Assembly: GCA_021234155.1 (NCBI GenBank)
Contig: JAJEKV010000028.1
Span: forward strand, 7,857,421-7,921,420
Source of the DNA: Isoetes taiwanensis
Lineage: Eukaryota; Streptophyta; Lycopodiopsida; Isoetales; Isoetaceae
Reading direction: 5' to 3'
DNA: 64,000 bases
Below, piece by piece: positions 35,881-47,790 of this stretch. The position numbers and the translations under genes are program-made. The stretch's first letter is position 1; every line of letters begins with the position of its first letter. The notes below the pieces were generated by a model. That model was given only the letters and a program-made list of their open reading frames with translations, was not told the DNA's origin and made no database searches.

Positions 35881-36254
35881 CATGTAACGACTAAAAGAAA
35901 TTGAAGAAATAATCCAGGTTAGAAGGAGAAGCGATCCACCCAAGCGGATTCACCGAAGTCCCGAGCCGCGAAACCTTTATCCCGCTCAGACCAACAAGCT
36001 TGGCTATGAAGAATTGGAAGTAGAAGGGAAATCAAGAGAGGAATAGAGGCAAAGCAATGGCGGTAAGGCTTGGTACATCGTCTATCCCTGTGTGGACTTT
36101 TACAATCCCTTAGAAAGTCCTCAATGGCAATTTCGCATTTTTGGCTTTTCCCTTTTTAGAAAGGCACATGGCATTTTATTATAATTCTAAGAATAATGTC
36201 TTTGTTAGACGCTTAATCTTTCAATCCAAAGACAAAAGTTTAAATCCCTATAAT

Positions 36255-36530
36255 GATACGATTGGATTGGCTAATATCAATTCTTATTATCAGCCATAAA
36301 CTTCTATTAGATCCATGATTTCATTTAAGTCACTTGTTGGACATGAACCACACCCCCGAGCTAGTATTTGGACATGAACCACACCCCCGAGCTAGTATTT
36401 TGTTCAAGGTCGGATTGGCTGATAAATCAGCTCCTGTTATCAGCCATAAACTTTTATTAGGTGCATGATTTCATTTAAATCACTTGTTGGTCATGAACCA
36501 CACCCCCAAGATAGTATTTTGTTCAAGTAC
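36255..36530 (+). repeat. Tandem repeat of about 157 bp with nested 31-bp unit
   Basis: GGATTGGCT..., ATCAGCCATAAACTT and ATGATTTCATTTAA(G/A)TCACTTGTTGG occur at about 36258 and again at about 36412. The segment GACATGAACCACACCCCCGAGCTAGTATTT occurs twice in tandem at about 36340-36400 and a third time, altered, near 36490. Confidence 0.85.
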
Positions 36531-36733
36531 CGTATCACTTGTAGACCTCAAAATATTTGAAGGTCAACTTGTACATAAGGATTGCGCCATTCCCATGAAC
36601 TGGAGACCTAATTCTATCTTCTTGGCAGACCAGAAGAATTTTAGCACAAAAGACAAGAAAGTTTGCCGTAGAAATCTAAAAAAGATAAAACATGATCTTG
36701 ACCTCAGCGTCTAGAAATGAAGCAACACTACTT

Positions 36734-36926
36734 TATTTTCAAGTCTGAAACCTGAACTCCTCCAAGTGAGGCATTCACGGGAATGCAAAAGATTTATGTC
36801 TGACCTCAAGAAAACCTTAAGGATGGGAAATGACCCTCAGTGTGCAATTGATCCTGCGAGCCTTGCACTTCACGCGCTGGAAGGTTATTACCATCCAGAA
36901 GAGGGCATGGGCGATAAGAAGGAATA
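36734..36926 (+). pseudogene. Possible FRIGIDA-like protein fragment
   Basis: The plus strand reads LKPELLQVRHSRECKRFMSD, and shortly after it NDPQCAIDPASLALHALEGYY, before a stop at about 36926. Plant FRIGIDA-like nuclear proteins have a helical domain of this pattern, with EL near the start and DPA--VL-A--G-Y at the end. Only about 60 residues are present and no flanking exon with intact frame was found. It is most likely a fragment captured by or left among transposons. The assignment is by pattern only. Confidence 0.4.
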
Positions 36927-37524
36927 AGGTGCTATGGCTTATTTCGGGAGCTATCCTGCTCTCTAGATGAAACTATCTCTGAGCATTCTAAGAAAAATAA
37001 TTTCCAATGCTTTTAAAAGAAAGGTGTTATTTGTATTATTATCTCCCCCCCTCCCAAAAAAAAAAAAAAAAAAAAATAGAAGACCCTCATTTGTTATAAG
37101 TATGATTGTTTGTAGGAGTTTTAACGTCATACGGCATTGACAACTATTTAGGACATATGATGATTCATTCGCAGACACACACTACACATCTAATAAAACT
37201 TGCACTTGCCCACTTTATTCCCATAGCATACACTATATCTCATGCGACTTGCACTCAGAATTAGCTACGCACATCGAAACCGCATGACCCACCAGGGTAG
37301 AGCTAGCATCTTATATGTTGGAGATGCTAGAGAAATATGCACAATCTCTTGAACAAAGATGCTAAGGGCAGACAGTTTGATGTGTACGTCTTCCTTAGTA
37401 GGTTCATTACCATCAAAGAAAAGCTTTTCCCTCAAAAATCCTTCAGAGCGAGGATTTTTAGTCCCAATCAAATAGTAATGCGCTTACTTTTCTAATCCAA
37501 CAATGCGCTTATTTGCATCTATTG

Positions 37525-37568
37525 TATTCGGGTACCATGGACCTTTGGTCTCTGTGGACGTTAAAAAT
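37525..37568 (+). mobile_element. Partial retrotransposon 3' tail
   Basis: CGGGTACCATGGACC followed by GGTCTCTGTGGACGTTAAAAA matches the 3' tail motif seen at 4743-4801, 9535-9614 and 50881-50960. No tandem repeat tail follows it here. Confidence 0.45.
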
Positions 37569-38234
37569 CAATGCAGTTCAATTTAATTCCACTTGATGGT
37601 AGCCAGAACCCTGGCAGCATACACCCCAACTTAAGGGTCTAACTACTAAACACCAAAATATCTAAAACACTAGATAACATATATCTATTAATCATCAAAT
37701 TCTCTCATAAAGTTCTAGAAATTTCATGTTGATGCATCTTTGTTGTAGAATGACCTTCAACAAGACCATTTTGCCATGCTCGGACCTTGCTCACCTTGCT
37801 TACATGGCAAACCAAACTATTGAAGGCCATTCTACTTTTATAACAACCGTTTTCATACCATGCTTTAAAAACGTTGACATAACCTATTTTTAAAGTAGCC
37901 TTCTTTACATCAATTAATTTATGGATTTTCTTGTCTCCAAAATCCAAAAAGTGTAGATTGGAATCACACATATTGCTTGATAAAGCATAGCCTTCTAGAG
38001 TTAAAACAATTTTCGTCCATTATTGTACTTTGAGATGCATAAATCCGCTCATAAGAACCACCCACAATATATTTTGCATGATACCTTTTGAGTCTCTTTT
38101 TACTATTTTCCGTATGGTTTGATATGATTTTCACTATTTTCCGTATGATTTGGTATGACACCTTATCTTTCTTTTCATTTTTCCACATGAGAACAATAGT
38201 AATACGTGACAGTTTATGGACCAGTAATTCTTTT

Positions 38235-38345
38235 TCGTAATTTGTATTCTATTCTATTCTATTTTATTTCGTAATTTGTATTCTATTCTATTCTATTTTA
38301 TTCTATTCTCCCAAGTTTAGAATTCTATTCTATTCTCCCAAGTTT
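38235..38345. repeat. (TTCTA)n simple repeat with duplicated block
   Basis: TTCTA/TTTTA pentamers, with the block TTTCGTAATTTGTATTCTATTC doubled and CTCCCAAGTTTAGAA doubled. Confidence 0.9.
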
Positions 38346-38959
38346 AGAAATTAGTAATCAAGACCATTACTTTCTAGAGATTGCATTACTCATTATGGTT
38401 GATTGGTTACTCTAATGATTTCATCATCCCGATGCTTACATCATAATATGCATCACTAAACAGGTCACAATGGTTGGTGGAGCACATGATTAATATGTTA
38501 TGAATAGTCAAGTGGTGTTGATGCAAGGATTGAAGATTTGGATGGAGAAAAGGATTGTTTGCAAAAGCAGTGTCACTAGGAATCAACGACAAAAATTCCC
38601 TGCGCGAAGCTCAAGGTGGTTAATGCCGGACGAAAGAATATGGACAAAAACTGTTTGCTGGATGAAAAGACACATGTTCCCAGTTTGAAAACTGTTGATG
38701 TATACACCTCCCTTAAAACAAAAAAAAAAAAGTCATGTTGATGTAGGAAGCAAAATTAGCAACTAGATTTTGCCCTTCATTTTCAAGGCCTAAATTTGTG
38801 TCGCACTACAAATTAAATTTGCGTTATATAAAGCTTAGCTACAAATTAAACGTGCGATATATATAAGCTCCACCAAGTGTGAAATATAGAATATATAGCA
38901 TTTACTTTTAATAAAAAAATGGAACAAAAAAGCCGCCTTTATTTTTGTTACCACCCTCC

Positions 38960-39607
38960 TGACAGAGTTGAGCTATGGGGCCAGAGTCCAGACCAAAATC
39001 TGAGGATGAAGAAACAGAAGAAGAAGACGATGTTCCAGTCAGAAGCCCTTTAGCTTCTCAACAACGGAGCCGGACTTGCCATTCCCCTCAGAAGCTTCAG
39101 TACTCGGATCGACGACTCCAGGCAAGACCTTTTGCTTTATAATATCTTCCTGCTTTTCTTTCCCTGCCCTTAGCTTTATTGCCTGTACTGTTCTTCCATT
39201 AGCGAAAAGTAAACCGAATTTTCCGAGGCATATTGTTAGTCAAAGGCTGCTCCTTCAGCTTTCCATTCTGCGATCTAGAAAGAGGGAATAAAAATTCGAA
39301 TTTCTGTATCCGATTGTTGCTTTCTTGCAAGTTTTTTCTTAGTTTTCCTCCCACCGGAAAAGCAAAACTGAGGTTTCAGTAGCTCCGGCGAGCTGATTTG
39401 AGCGATTGGCAAAATCATATGCGGAATGCTGAATCAGCTTGGGTAAATTGGAGTCTTTTGAGTTGACATGTAATATAATGTCTGCCTTTCATTCGCACAA
39501 TGTGCGCGTCTATCATTATAAGGTTAAGCGTATTGTAGTATAATATAACTGCATGGTCATCAATCTGATGGTCAAGGGCAATTACATAAAACTAGAAATT
39601 GCATCAC
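38960..39607 (+). promoter_or_regulatory. Probable promoter/5' leader of the PRAF-type gene
   Basis: This is the region upstream of the first recognised coding exon. It includes a 55-codon open frame starting at 38975 (MGPESRPKSEDEETEEEDD..., acidic) that ends in a stop near 39140. That frame could be an upstream ORF or an unrelated frame. In the frame of the main gene a TAG occurs at 39593-39595, which supports ATG 39608 as the start unless a further 5' exon is spliced on. No TATA element can be assigned with certainty. Confidence 0.4.
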
Positions 39608-42600
39608 ATGGAGAACCGTGACATTGAACAGGTATGTGGATCTGTCGCCGATCAGATGTAAACTACACTAAATGTGGCAACTTATTATTTTACTTTTCTT
39701 TGTGTAACTTTGTTTAATGGAGTTCTGTTTTTCTTAAAGGCTATAACAGCTCTGAAGAAAGGAGCCCAGTTGTTGAAATATGGACGTAAAGGTCCAGAAT
39801 TTTGCCCCTTTAGGCTTTCAAACGTAGGTTTCCAAGGGCCTTGTCTCCAACTCTATGCTTGAGATACATTTGATCATATTGTTGTTTTTGGTGTTGAACA
39901 GGATGAAACAACTCTAATTTGGTACTCTGGCAAAGAGGAAAAATGCTTGCCATTGAATTCTGTCATGAAGATTGTATCTGGACAAAGGACCGTAAGTGCA
40001 GTTAGCTTATATGCCTTTCTTTTGGAATCTTAACAGTGCAGTTTTCTCTTGGTGAAGGGCTACATATCTTTTCTGAGAGAGTACAAACATTTGAAAACAT
40101 TTGTTTGACCTTTTAGTTACTTATATTCATCTTTATATGAATTTTGAAGAGGGAATTTATAGCTTTTTGCTTGATGGTCAACTCGAAACGTCCACTTACA
40201 TATCTCTTCTTAATTGCATGCAACTTTTTTATCTTATCCTGCTTCCTCACATATGGCTTTGTGATACTATTGTAGGCGAACTTTCAAAGCAATCCAAGAC
40301 CTGAAAAGGAATCTCAGTCTCTGTCTCTTATTTATGGTAAAGAAGGACAGTCATTGGACCTGGTAAGGAGTTTGGTGTTGCAGATAAGATTCATATTACA
40401 CATCTGAAAAATTCAGAGTGCCAAGTCCAATTTTTTCTGCTTGGTATTGATGTTTTGCATACTGCAGATTTGTAAAGATAAGGATGAAGCAGAGGTGTGG
40501 TTTAGCGGTCTTACAGCCCTGGTTTCAAATCAGCAATGCAGGACGAGTTTTGATATCAAAAGCTCAGGCGCAGCATACTTCTTGAGCTCGAAAATCTATC
40601 TTGATGGTTCTTCATTGACAACTAGATGCTCTGTTGGTTCAGACACATCTATAGAATGCTCTACAGGTGTGGATGCTCTCAGAATGAGCATGGACAGCAC
40701 ACTAAGTTCTGGCACCCAAGGTTCTGTCTTAGAAGAAGAAGAAGCACTTGGCGATGTTTTCATGTGGGGGAGTGGCATTGCTGAAGGTGCCCTGGGAGGT
40801 GGCACATGTACAGATAATTATGCAACAGGAGTAAAAGTTGATGCACTTCTGCCGAAAGCCTTACATATAACTGTATTAGATGTTGCCAACATTGCTTGCG
40901 GTAATAGACACGCTGCATTAGTTACCAAACAAGGAGAGTTATACTCCTGGGGTGAGGAATGTGGTGGAAGACTAGGACATGGGGTTGATGCTAATGTTCC
41001 ACATCCACAATTAGTAGAAGCATTGGCCAACACAAGAATAAGAAGTGTTGCATGTGGGGAGTACCATACCTGTGCTATCAGCATCTCTGGAGATCTTTAC
41101 ACATGGGGTGGTGGTGCACATAACTTGGGTCTCTTAGGTCATGGTAATGATGTAGGTCACTGGATGCCTAAACAGGTAGGTAATTCACTCGAAGGCATTT
41201 CTATCTCATTTGTTGCTTGTGGCCCATGGCATACTGCAGTTATATCTACAACAGGTCAACTCTTCACATTTGGTGATGGCACATTTGGAGTACTTGGACA
41301 TGGGGACAAAGCATCATGTTATTCTCCTCGTGAGGTTGAGGCCCTGAAAGGTTTAAAGACAGTTAGCGTGGCTTGTGGAGTGTGGCATACAGCTGCCATA
41401 GTGGAGGAAATATCTGGTGAAATTACTTCGGGAAAACTGTTTACTTGGGGTGATGGAGACAAAGGCAAGTTAGGACATGGGGACAAAGAGCAGAGGTTTG
41501 TACCCACACATGTTGAGGATCTTATGAACTATACGTTTTGCCAAGTGGCTTGTGGGCACAGCATTACTGTGGCATTGACCAATTCAGGTCGTGTTTTCAC
41601 AATGGGTAGCCCAGCTCACGGGCAACTAGGAGTTCCTCAAGCGAATGGCAAGCACCCTTGTCCTGTATATGGAAGTCTTGCAGACTCGTCAGTATTAGCA
41701 ATAGCATGTGGGGAATTTCATGTGGCTGTTTTAACTGAAAAAGGTGAAGTTTACACATGGGGTAAGGGAGAGAATGGCAGGCTTGGTCATGGTGATCTAG
41801 AGGACAGATCCTTGCCAACCCTAGTTGAAGCATTAAAAGACAAGCAAATTAAGAGTATCGCTTGCGGTCACAATTTTACAGCAGTTATTTGTTCACATAA
41901 ATGGGTATCAGGCACAGACCGATTGTTTTGCTCAGGTTGCAAACAGGCCTTTGGATTCACAAGAAAACGTCATAACTGCTACAATTGTGGTCTTGCATAT
42001 TGTCATGGGTGCAGTGCCAAAAAGGCACTAAAGGCGGCGTTGGCTCCAAGTACAAGCAAACCATATCGTGTATGTGACCCATGCTTCTCAAAGCTGACAA
42101 ACACCAATATGAATACATTTCAAGTACTGTCTAAGAAGGGCAATTCTCGGTTGCGAGGTTCGGAAGTGAAGGAGAAACATGATAAACCAAATTCAAAGAT
42201 TCTGAAATTTGAGTTACCCACAACAAAGACATCAGCATTGGACCTCAATAAGAAAGTCAATGTGAAGGATTTAGACAACTCAACAAAATGGACAGATGTC
42301 GAGATAAACATACCTTCCAAATACAATAATGGCCATTTGTCCAAGACACCGTCTTATTCAAAGAGATATAGTCCACCACGCTCCAAAACTCCCATTCCGA
42401 CACGAGCAGGGCTTGTTTCTCCAGAGGAAGTTGTCGTTGAAATGAAAGAGAAGAATGAGGCTTTAAAAGAGGAGGTTGAAAAGTTAAAGGCACAGGTGAG
42501 GTTTTTTAAACGCTTATAGATGTAGGAGTTATTAATAATTATCAGACTTTACTTCTGAAACAGGTTAATAGCATGGTGAGAAAATGTCAGCTTCAAGAGA

Positions 42601-43311
42601 ATAAACTTCAACAGGGTGCTCAGCAAATCACAGAGGCACTTGCTCTTGCAAGTGAGGAATCTTCGAAATGTGTAGCTGCTAAAGAAGCCATCAAATCACT
42701 CACTATGCAGGTTGGGCAAATCATACATTGTTCCATATGTCCATTTGACCATATGTCTTCTGACTTTTGGATAACATTTGTAAGCATGTATTCAGACAAT
42801 GGATCTTGGTTTGATTTGTTTATGAATTTGCAGCTTAAGGATTTTGCTGGGAGAGTACCTGGAGCAACTAATGAACATGGTAGATCAGTTCCTAAAATGT
42901 TGTATGCTGAAAATATTGGAAATCTATGGGCCTTGGAGAATCTTATTCCACAAACTAAGGATGTCCAGATGCGGTATCTAGAGACAAGGAATTTGGAGGA
43001 TGTTGAAAACGTGCATTTAGAAGAGGAATGGACTGAGCATGAGCAGCCTGGCATAACTATAACTTTGAATAAGTTTCCTGATGGTCAGCGGATCCTTAAA
43101 CGAATAAAGTTCAGGTACATTAGATAAGTTTTCCTTTTCCTCTGGTTCAGCATAAAATCTTTCATTAATCGTGCATATGGTGCATTGCAGCCGTGATTGG
43201 TTTACAGATAAGGAGGCAGAAGCATGGTGGCAAGAAAATTCGAAAAGAATTCGTGAAAAGTATGATGTAAAAGGACCTGAAAAAAAGCTACTACACCATT
43301 TAGAGATTTAA
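39608..43311 (+). CDS. PH-RCC1-FYVE-BRX protein (PRAF type), 8 exons, intact
   Basis: A plant PRAF-family protein, known to combine lipid binding with an RCC1 propeller that may act as a guanine-nucleotide exchange factor. Exons, all phase-consistent: 39608-39631, 39740-39823, 39902-39991, 40276-40362, 40468-42495, 42564-42710, 42834-43114 and 43191-43311; 953 residues, near the family's usual length of about 1000. A PH domain occupies roughly residues 5-115, and RCC1 repeats roughly 190-570 (repeated WG-G--G-LGHG). The FYVE zinc finger lies at about 574-635, then a coiled coil at about 745-820 and a C-terminal BRX domain at about 885-940. The FYVE core reads RKRHNCYNCG, the plant PRAF variant of the usual RHHCR motif. 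Introns are short with GT-AG ends. This is the only clearly functional gene in the window. Confidence 0.97.
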
Positions 43312-45260
43312 ATAAAAAAAAGATGGTTGAAAGGGCATGTAAATAGAAGGTAAAAGTGTGGACAAGAAATTCATTTGTACAGATTTGTTTCTTACAGAAA
43401 ACGTGTACATTAAAGGAGTTGGTGTAAAGTTTCTTGGATATTTGCAATTTTGACATTATATTTTAGATGTATCGGGATATAATACATATATTGTGCATAA
43501 GGACGTGTCACATAAATGGATGTATAACTAGCCTATTTTATGAGGGGTTTGCCTGTGGCCTTGCCATGTGGTCGAAATGGGCATTATGTTGAAATCCCTT
43601 CCAGAGTTCATCCTACAAGGTAAAGCCGACCTGAAAATTTTCAAAAGGTAGGGGGAGCTTTGGAAGATCTTCTAGCATTGCGATTTGCCTTCTTGCTTTG
43701 TCCTCTAGTGCTGTGATTTGTCATCTAGTGTAGTGATTTGTCGTTCTGTGCGAAGTTTTCAGGAATTGCACATTCACAAGGGGAACAACCCTTAATTTCA
43801 CCAAGATTTCGAAGAATGTCAAGGACCACCTTCGTTGAAAGATCTAGGCAGCGGTTGGCTCTCGGGGAGATTTGCACTCACTACATCCTATATGTCGTCT
43901 GATTTGAAGAGATGTTACAATTCTTGTATCCCAAGTCAATATACATAGCCAAAGCCAAGTGTGATTTGATGGTTCATTTACGAGCATAGCTGAACCCATC
44001 TACGAGCCAAGTGTTAGTCGATGGTTATATACGTAAAGTTAAGGTTATATCTACGTAAAGATTTTGGCATTTAATCTTAGTCGCGATATGCCAGTGTAGA
44101 CATTCACAATAAGTTCATTGTCTGTTTTTTTTTTTTTTCGCCCAATCGTAAACAATTTTGATTACGATACAGAAACACAGTTTTATACAAGTACAAATTT
44201 TTTATTCCAATGCACATACAGAGTTTAAACAGATACAGAGTAACGTGACAAAGATCTGACAGCTTTGAGAGATCACAACCCCCTGCTCAGATCACCAAAT
44301 GGTCTGCAAATTGAACCATGATCATTCCGGCCCCTTAGGTAGCTATGGTGACCATCATCCGGAGCTCTTCCTTTCTTGTACGTCTTCTTCCTCCACAAAG
44401 TTGCCACCAAAAGCCCTAAATAGCCTGATACATGCAAATCCAAGCCTTTTACTCTTAGAATAACCTGCTGAGGAGCCCAATCAGAAACAATAACCCCTTG
44501 CCTTTGGATTTGACCTTGAAATCCTTCTGGAAACGCGCCTATGGAGCATTCTCAAGTAACCCATATTGCTGGCTTCTAAAACCTTCTGCAAATTTGAGCA
44601 TCCTTTAGTGCTCCCAGCTTCCAAAATCTTGTATGCTCTGCTTTTCCTTCCACCATTCTAAACAAGAAATGGAGAAAAGTTAAATGTAAACAAAGAAACT
44701 GCAACAAAGAAACAAGAAAGGTTAAAACTAAACTGCAACAAAGAAACAAGAAAGGTTAGAACTAAACAAGGACGAAGAAAGCACAGTTAAATCAAGGAAA
44801 AAAACCTTCAAGGACACGGCAAATCCTTCAAGAACTCCCCAAAATACTTGAAAGGCGGCTCCAAATCCGGCAAAAAAAGACATCAATCGGTAGCTACAGT
44901 GCCAAGAATGCCGGGCAAGCGCCACAGCAGTGCCTTAGAAAAAACGTAAATGTCAGGTGGCCTAATTTCTGACCTCTAATCCAATGTTGTGCTGCCACGT
45001 GAACTATATTCTTTTAGGGAATGTTGACCTTCAAACTTATTTTTTATTTTGCTTGCAATTCTGGCGTTTTTACTCTACATTCTGAAAACTGAGCATTTTT
45101 ACTTAGCATTCTGTAAGTTTTTATCCGACATTCTTGAAGTCGCAGATAAGTAGAAATTTCAAAGCCAAGTTACAGTTACAGCCACAAATGCACACCATCA
45201 AGGAGACAATGAACTCAAATAAAAATTGTATTACGAAAAAATTCATATACAAGATAGAAA
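43312..45260. other. No recognisable gene
   Basis: 3' flank of the PRAF-type gene and spacer. It holds a T run at about 44127-44140 and a doubled unit of about 33 bases (CTGCAACAAAGAAACAAGAAAGGTTA) at 44699-44760. Short open frames show no known domain. Confidence 0.5.
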
Positions 45261-46489
45261 TGACAAGATCACAAGTTCTGGAAATGCTTTTTGATCATCT
45301 GCACTGAAGAACTTTCCTGTTTGTGCTTTTAATACCTGCCGTAACATCGCCGGAATCATCTTGAGCTTCTAAGATTCTTTTTTCTTCTTCTAATATAATG
45401 TTGCTACGCCAAAACAACACCAAGAAAGCCTGCATCTATAAAAAAAAAGGAAAGCATTAGCATCACAAAGCTTAAAAAGAAACAAAGAATGCTGAAATCT
45501 TACCAAGGAAGCCTTGTAAATCTTATCGCGCTAGACGTAAAATTTAGGTGGGACGTTTTTTGCCCATCCGCCAACCAGTGTGTGCCACCTGGCACATATT
45601 CTTTCCAAGAATCAAGTGATTCTTCAACTCAAATTTTCAGAATCACTGATTCTGAAACTTCCTTTTTTGGTATATTTTTAATTCAATTACCCTACACCAA
45701 CATTCCTGTATACTCAGTATAATATTAAAACATAGTTATAAGATTTACATGCTTATAAAATTACACAATTCCACTATTTTTGCAATAGTAGACAAAATTC
45801 TAGTATTGCACAAAATTGCACTGTTTTTTGCATTGAATTCCACTGTTTTGCATTGTTCAAGTACAACATTACACAGAAAGATTACACAGAATTACGAAGC
45901 TTACTTCTTTTCTCAATCATAAATTCCTGAAACTCTTTCTCCAGTGCTGCAGAAGCAGTGAACGTGCAGTTGTTGAATGAACCACCATATATGCTTGTAC
46001 CTACAGAACTTCCAATGTTTATATTCAAATTCAAAGCTCTACGAGCTATCGGGCACTTCGCTAATATCAAAGTAAGTGGCGTCTACAATCTGTTCCAAAC
46101 TTCTATTCTTCAAATCTAAAACTTGCACTCCACGACTTGCAAGTTCAGCAACAGAATTTGTATCAGATTTCTTACCAGAAACGAGATCTTCACCATAATC
46201 AACTTCCATGGAACAATGCCCAGAATCCTGTGGCCCGTCTGCTGCTATGCCTTCATCTACATTATCACCCAATGCAATAGCACTTGCACTTCCACGTTTC
46301 TCAGACTCATCTCGTCTCTTCAATTCTTCCTTATAGACATCCTCGAACATTCGCCTTTGCCCAGAATCATCAAACGGCTTACTAATCACAGACATTGCAC
46401 ACTTCGTTCGGAGTTCAACACTCTTATCATATCTGCATAGCCACAGATAACTATAAATGAACCAATAACATAAAAAACATAAACAATTG

Positions 46490-46700
46490 AATTCTATAAT
46501 TCTATAATTCAGAATTAGCAATTCTATAATTCAGCATTAGCAATTCTATAATTCAACTAGCAATTCTATAGTTCAGAATTAGCAATTCTATAATTCAGAA
46601 TTAGCAATTAGCAATTCATAATTAGCAATTAGCATAGTTCAGAATTAGCAATTCTGTAATTCAGAATTAGCAATGAGCAATTCTATAATTCAGAATGCAA
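46490..46700. repeat. AT-rich minisatellite in a recombinase intron
   Basis: About ten imperfect units of AATTCTATAATTCAGAATTAGC (given here in two overlapping halves: AATTCTATAATTC and TTCAGAATTAGC) lie in the last intron of the recombinase gene. Confidence 0.9.
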
Positions 46701-47619
46701 ATAAACAGAATAAACAATATGCAAATAAATTATCTATGATACGCTTCAGGCGTCCTTTGCCCAGTAATCTGCATCCCAACGACGTCTAGAACACCAGCCC
46801 TAACCATTCTGCTAATAACGCTTGTCCTCCCTGATTTCTCAGAAAAATTACCTTCGATGCCGATTGTCTTCATCATGTATTTGACCCAGCCAGCTAATGC
46901 CTGACCACTAACCCTGTGCTTAGAGTTATACCAGATTGGCGTTCTTGGAGAAAAGATGATCTAAGAATAAACAAACTTAGTACAACACAATAACAAAGAT
47001 ATTAGCCAATGGAAATGTATATCTGCATAAAAGCAAACCTTCTAGCAGGCTTCGCGGGAGAAGAACTAGACTCACCCTCAGGTAGATGCCTCAAAAGTTG
47101 TTTGTACGTAAGAACGACGTCACCTTCCAAACACCTGCAAGGTAACGATTCTTCCTGATAATGGTCCATATCCACATCATGATTCTTTGAAACCCTTTCA
47201 GAATATTCTAAATATTCTGTACCATCATCATTGCCAACCACAAAATCAGTAATTAAAAGCTCATGTAACTCTTCCTTTGCACGAATTGCAAACCTAGCAA
47301 CACAATAGTATAAGAACCGTCGCTGCAGACCACGATTATGGTATATTTGATGATCAATATCATTTAATAATGTCGTCTCATCAACAAAAGTAATTTCCTC
47401 AACTTTTTTTCTCTTCTTACAAACACCAGGAGTCATTCTAGACCTCCTCATTGTTGCTACGCAAGCCAACCTTGCTCTCACAAAGATAGAACTGTGTCGA
47501 ATATCAAAGGGGAATTCAATGCGGCCTTCCTTTGCGGAATCAATTTCCCTATGACGCCGAATCATAGTCCCAAATTTTCTGAATAAATCTTGCAATCTGC
47601 AAAACAGAATAGAAAAGAA

Positions 47620-47790
47620 ACAGAATTTAAGAATGCAAAAATTTAGGAATGAGAGTTTAGGAATTTAGAATGCAGGACACTAAACAAATAAAAATCAAAA
47701 TGCAAGACACTAAACAAATAAATTTAGAATGCACTGAATTTAGAATGCAAGACACTAAACAAATAAAAACCAGAATAAAAAAAATGTAAT
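47620..47790. repeat. Minisatellite in a recombinase intron
   Basis: Three or four units containing GAATGCAAGACACTAAACAA and TTTAGAATGCA lie in the first intron of the recombinase gene. Confidence 0.85.

Larger units (their letters stand above)
36927..38960. other. Spacer with retrotransposon tail and simple repeats
   Basis: This stretch contains a 20-odd base A run after a C-rich tract at about 37048-37077, the tail-like motif at 37525-37568 and a TTCTA array (38235-38345). Two adjacent minus-strand open frames (37705-37971 and 37964-38188) have no recognised domain. Nothing else can be supported. Confidence 0.5.

Noticed and set aside
41319-42493. Minus-strand frames under the PRAF-type gene
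   Set aside because: They are shadows of the RCC1 and FYVE coding exon.
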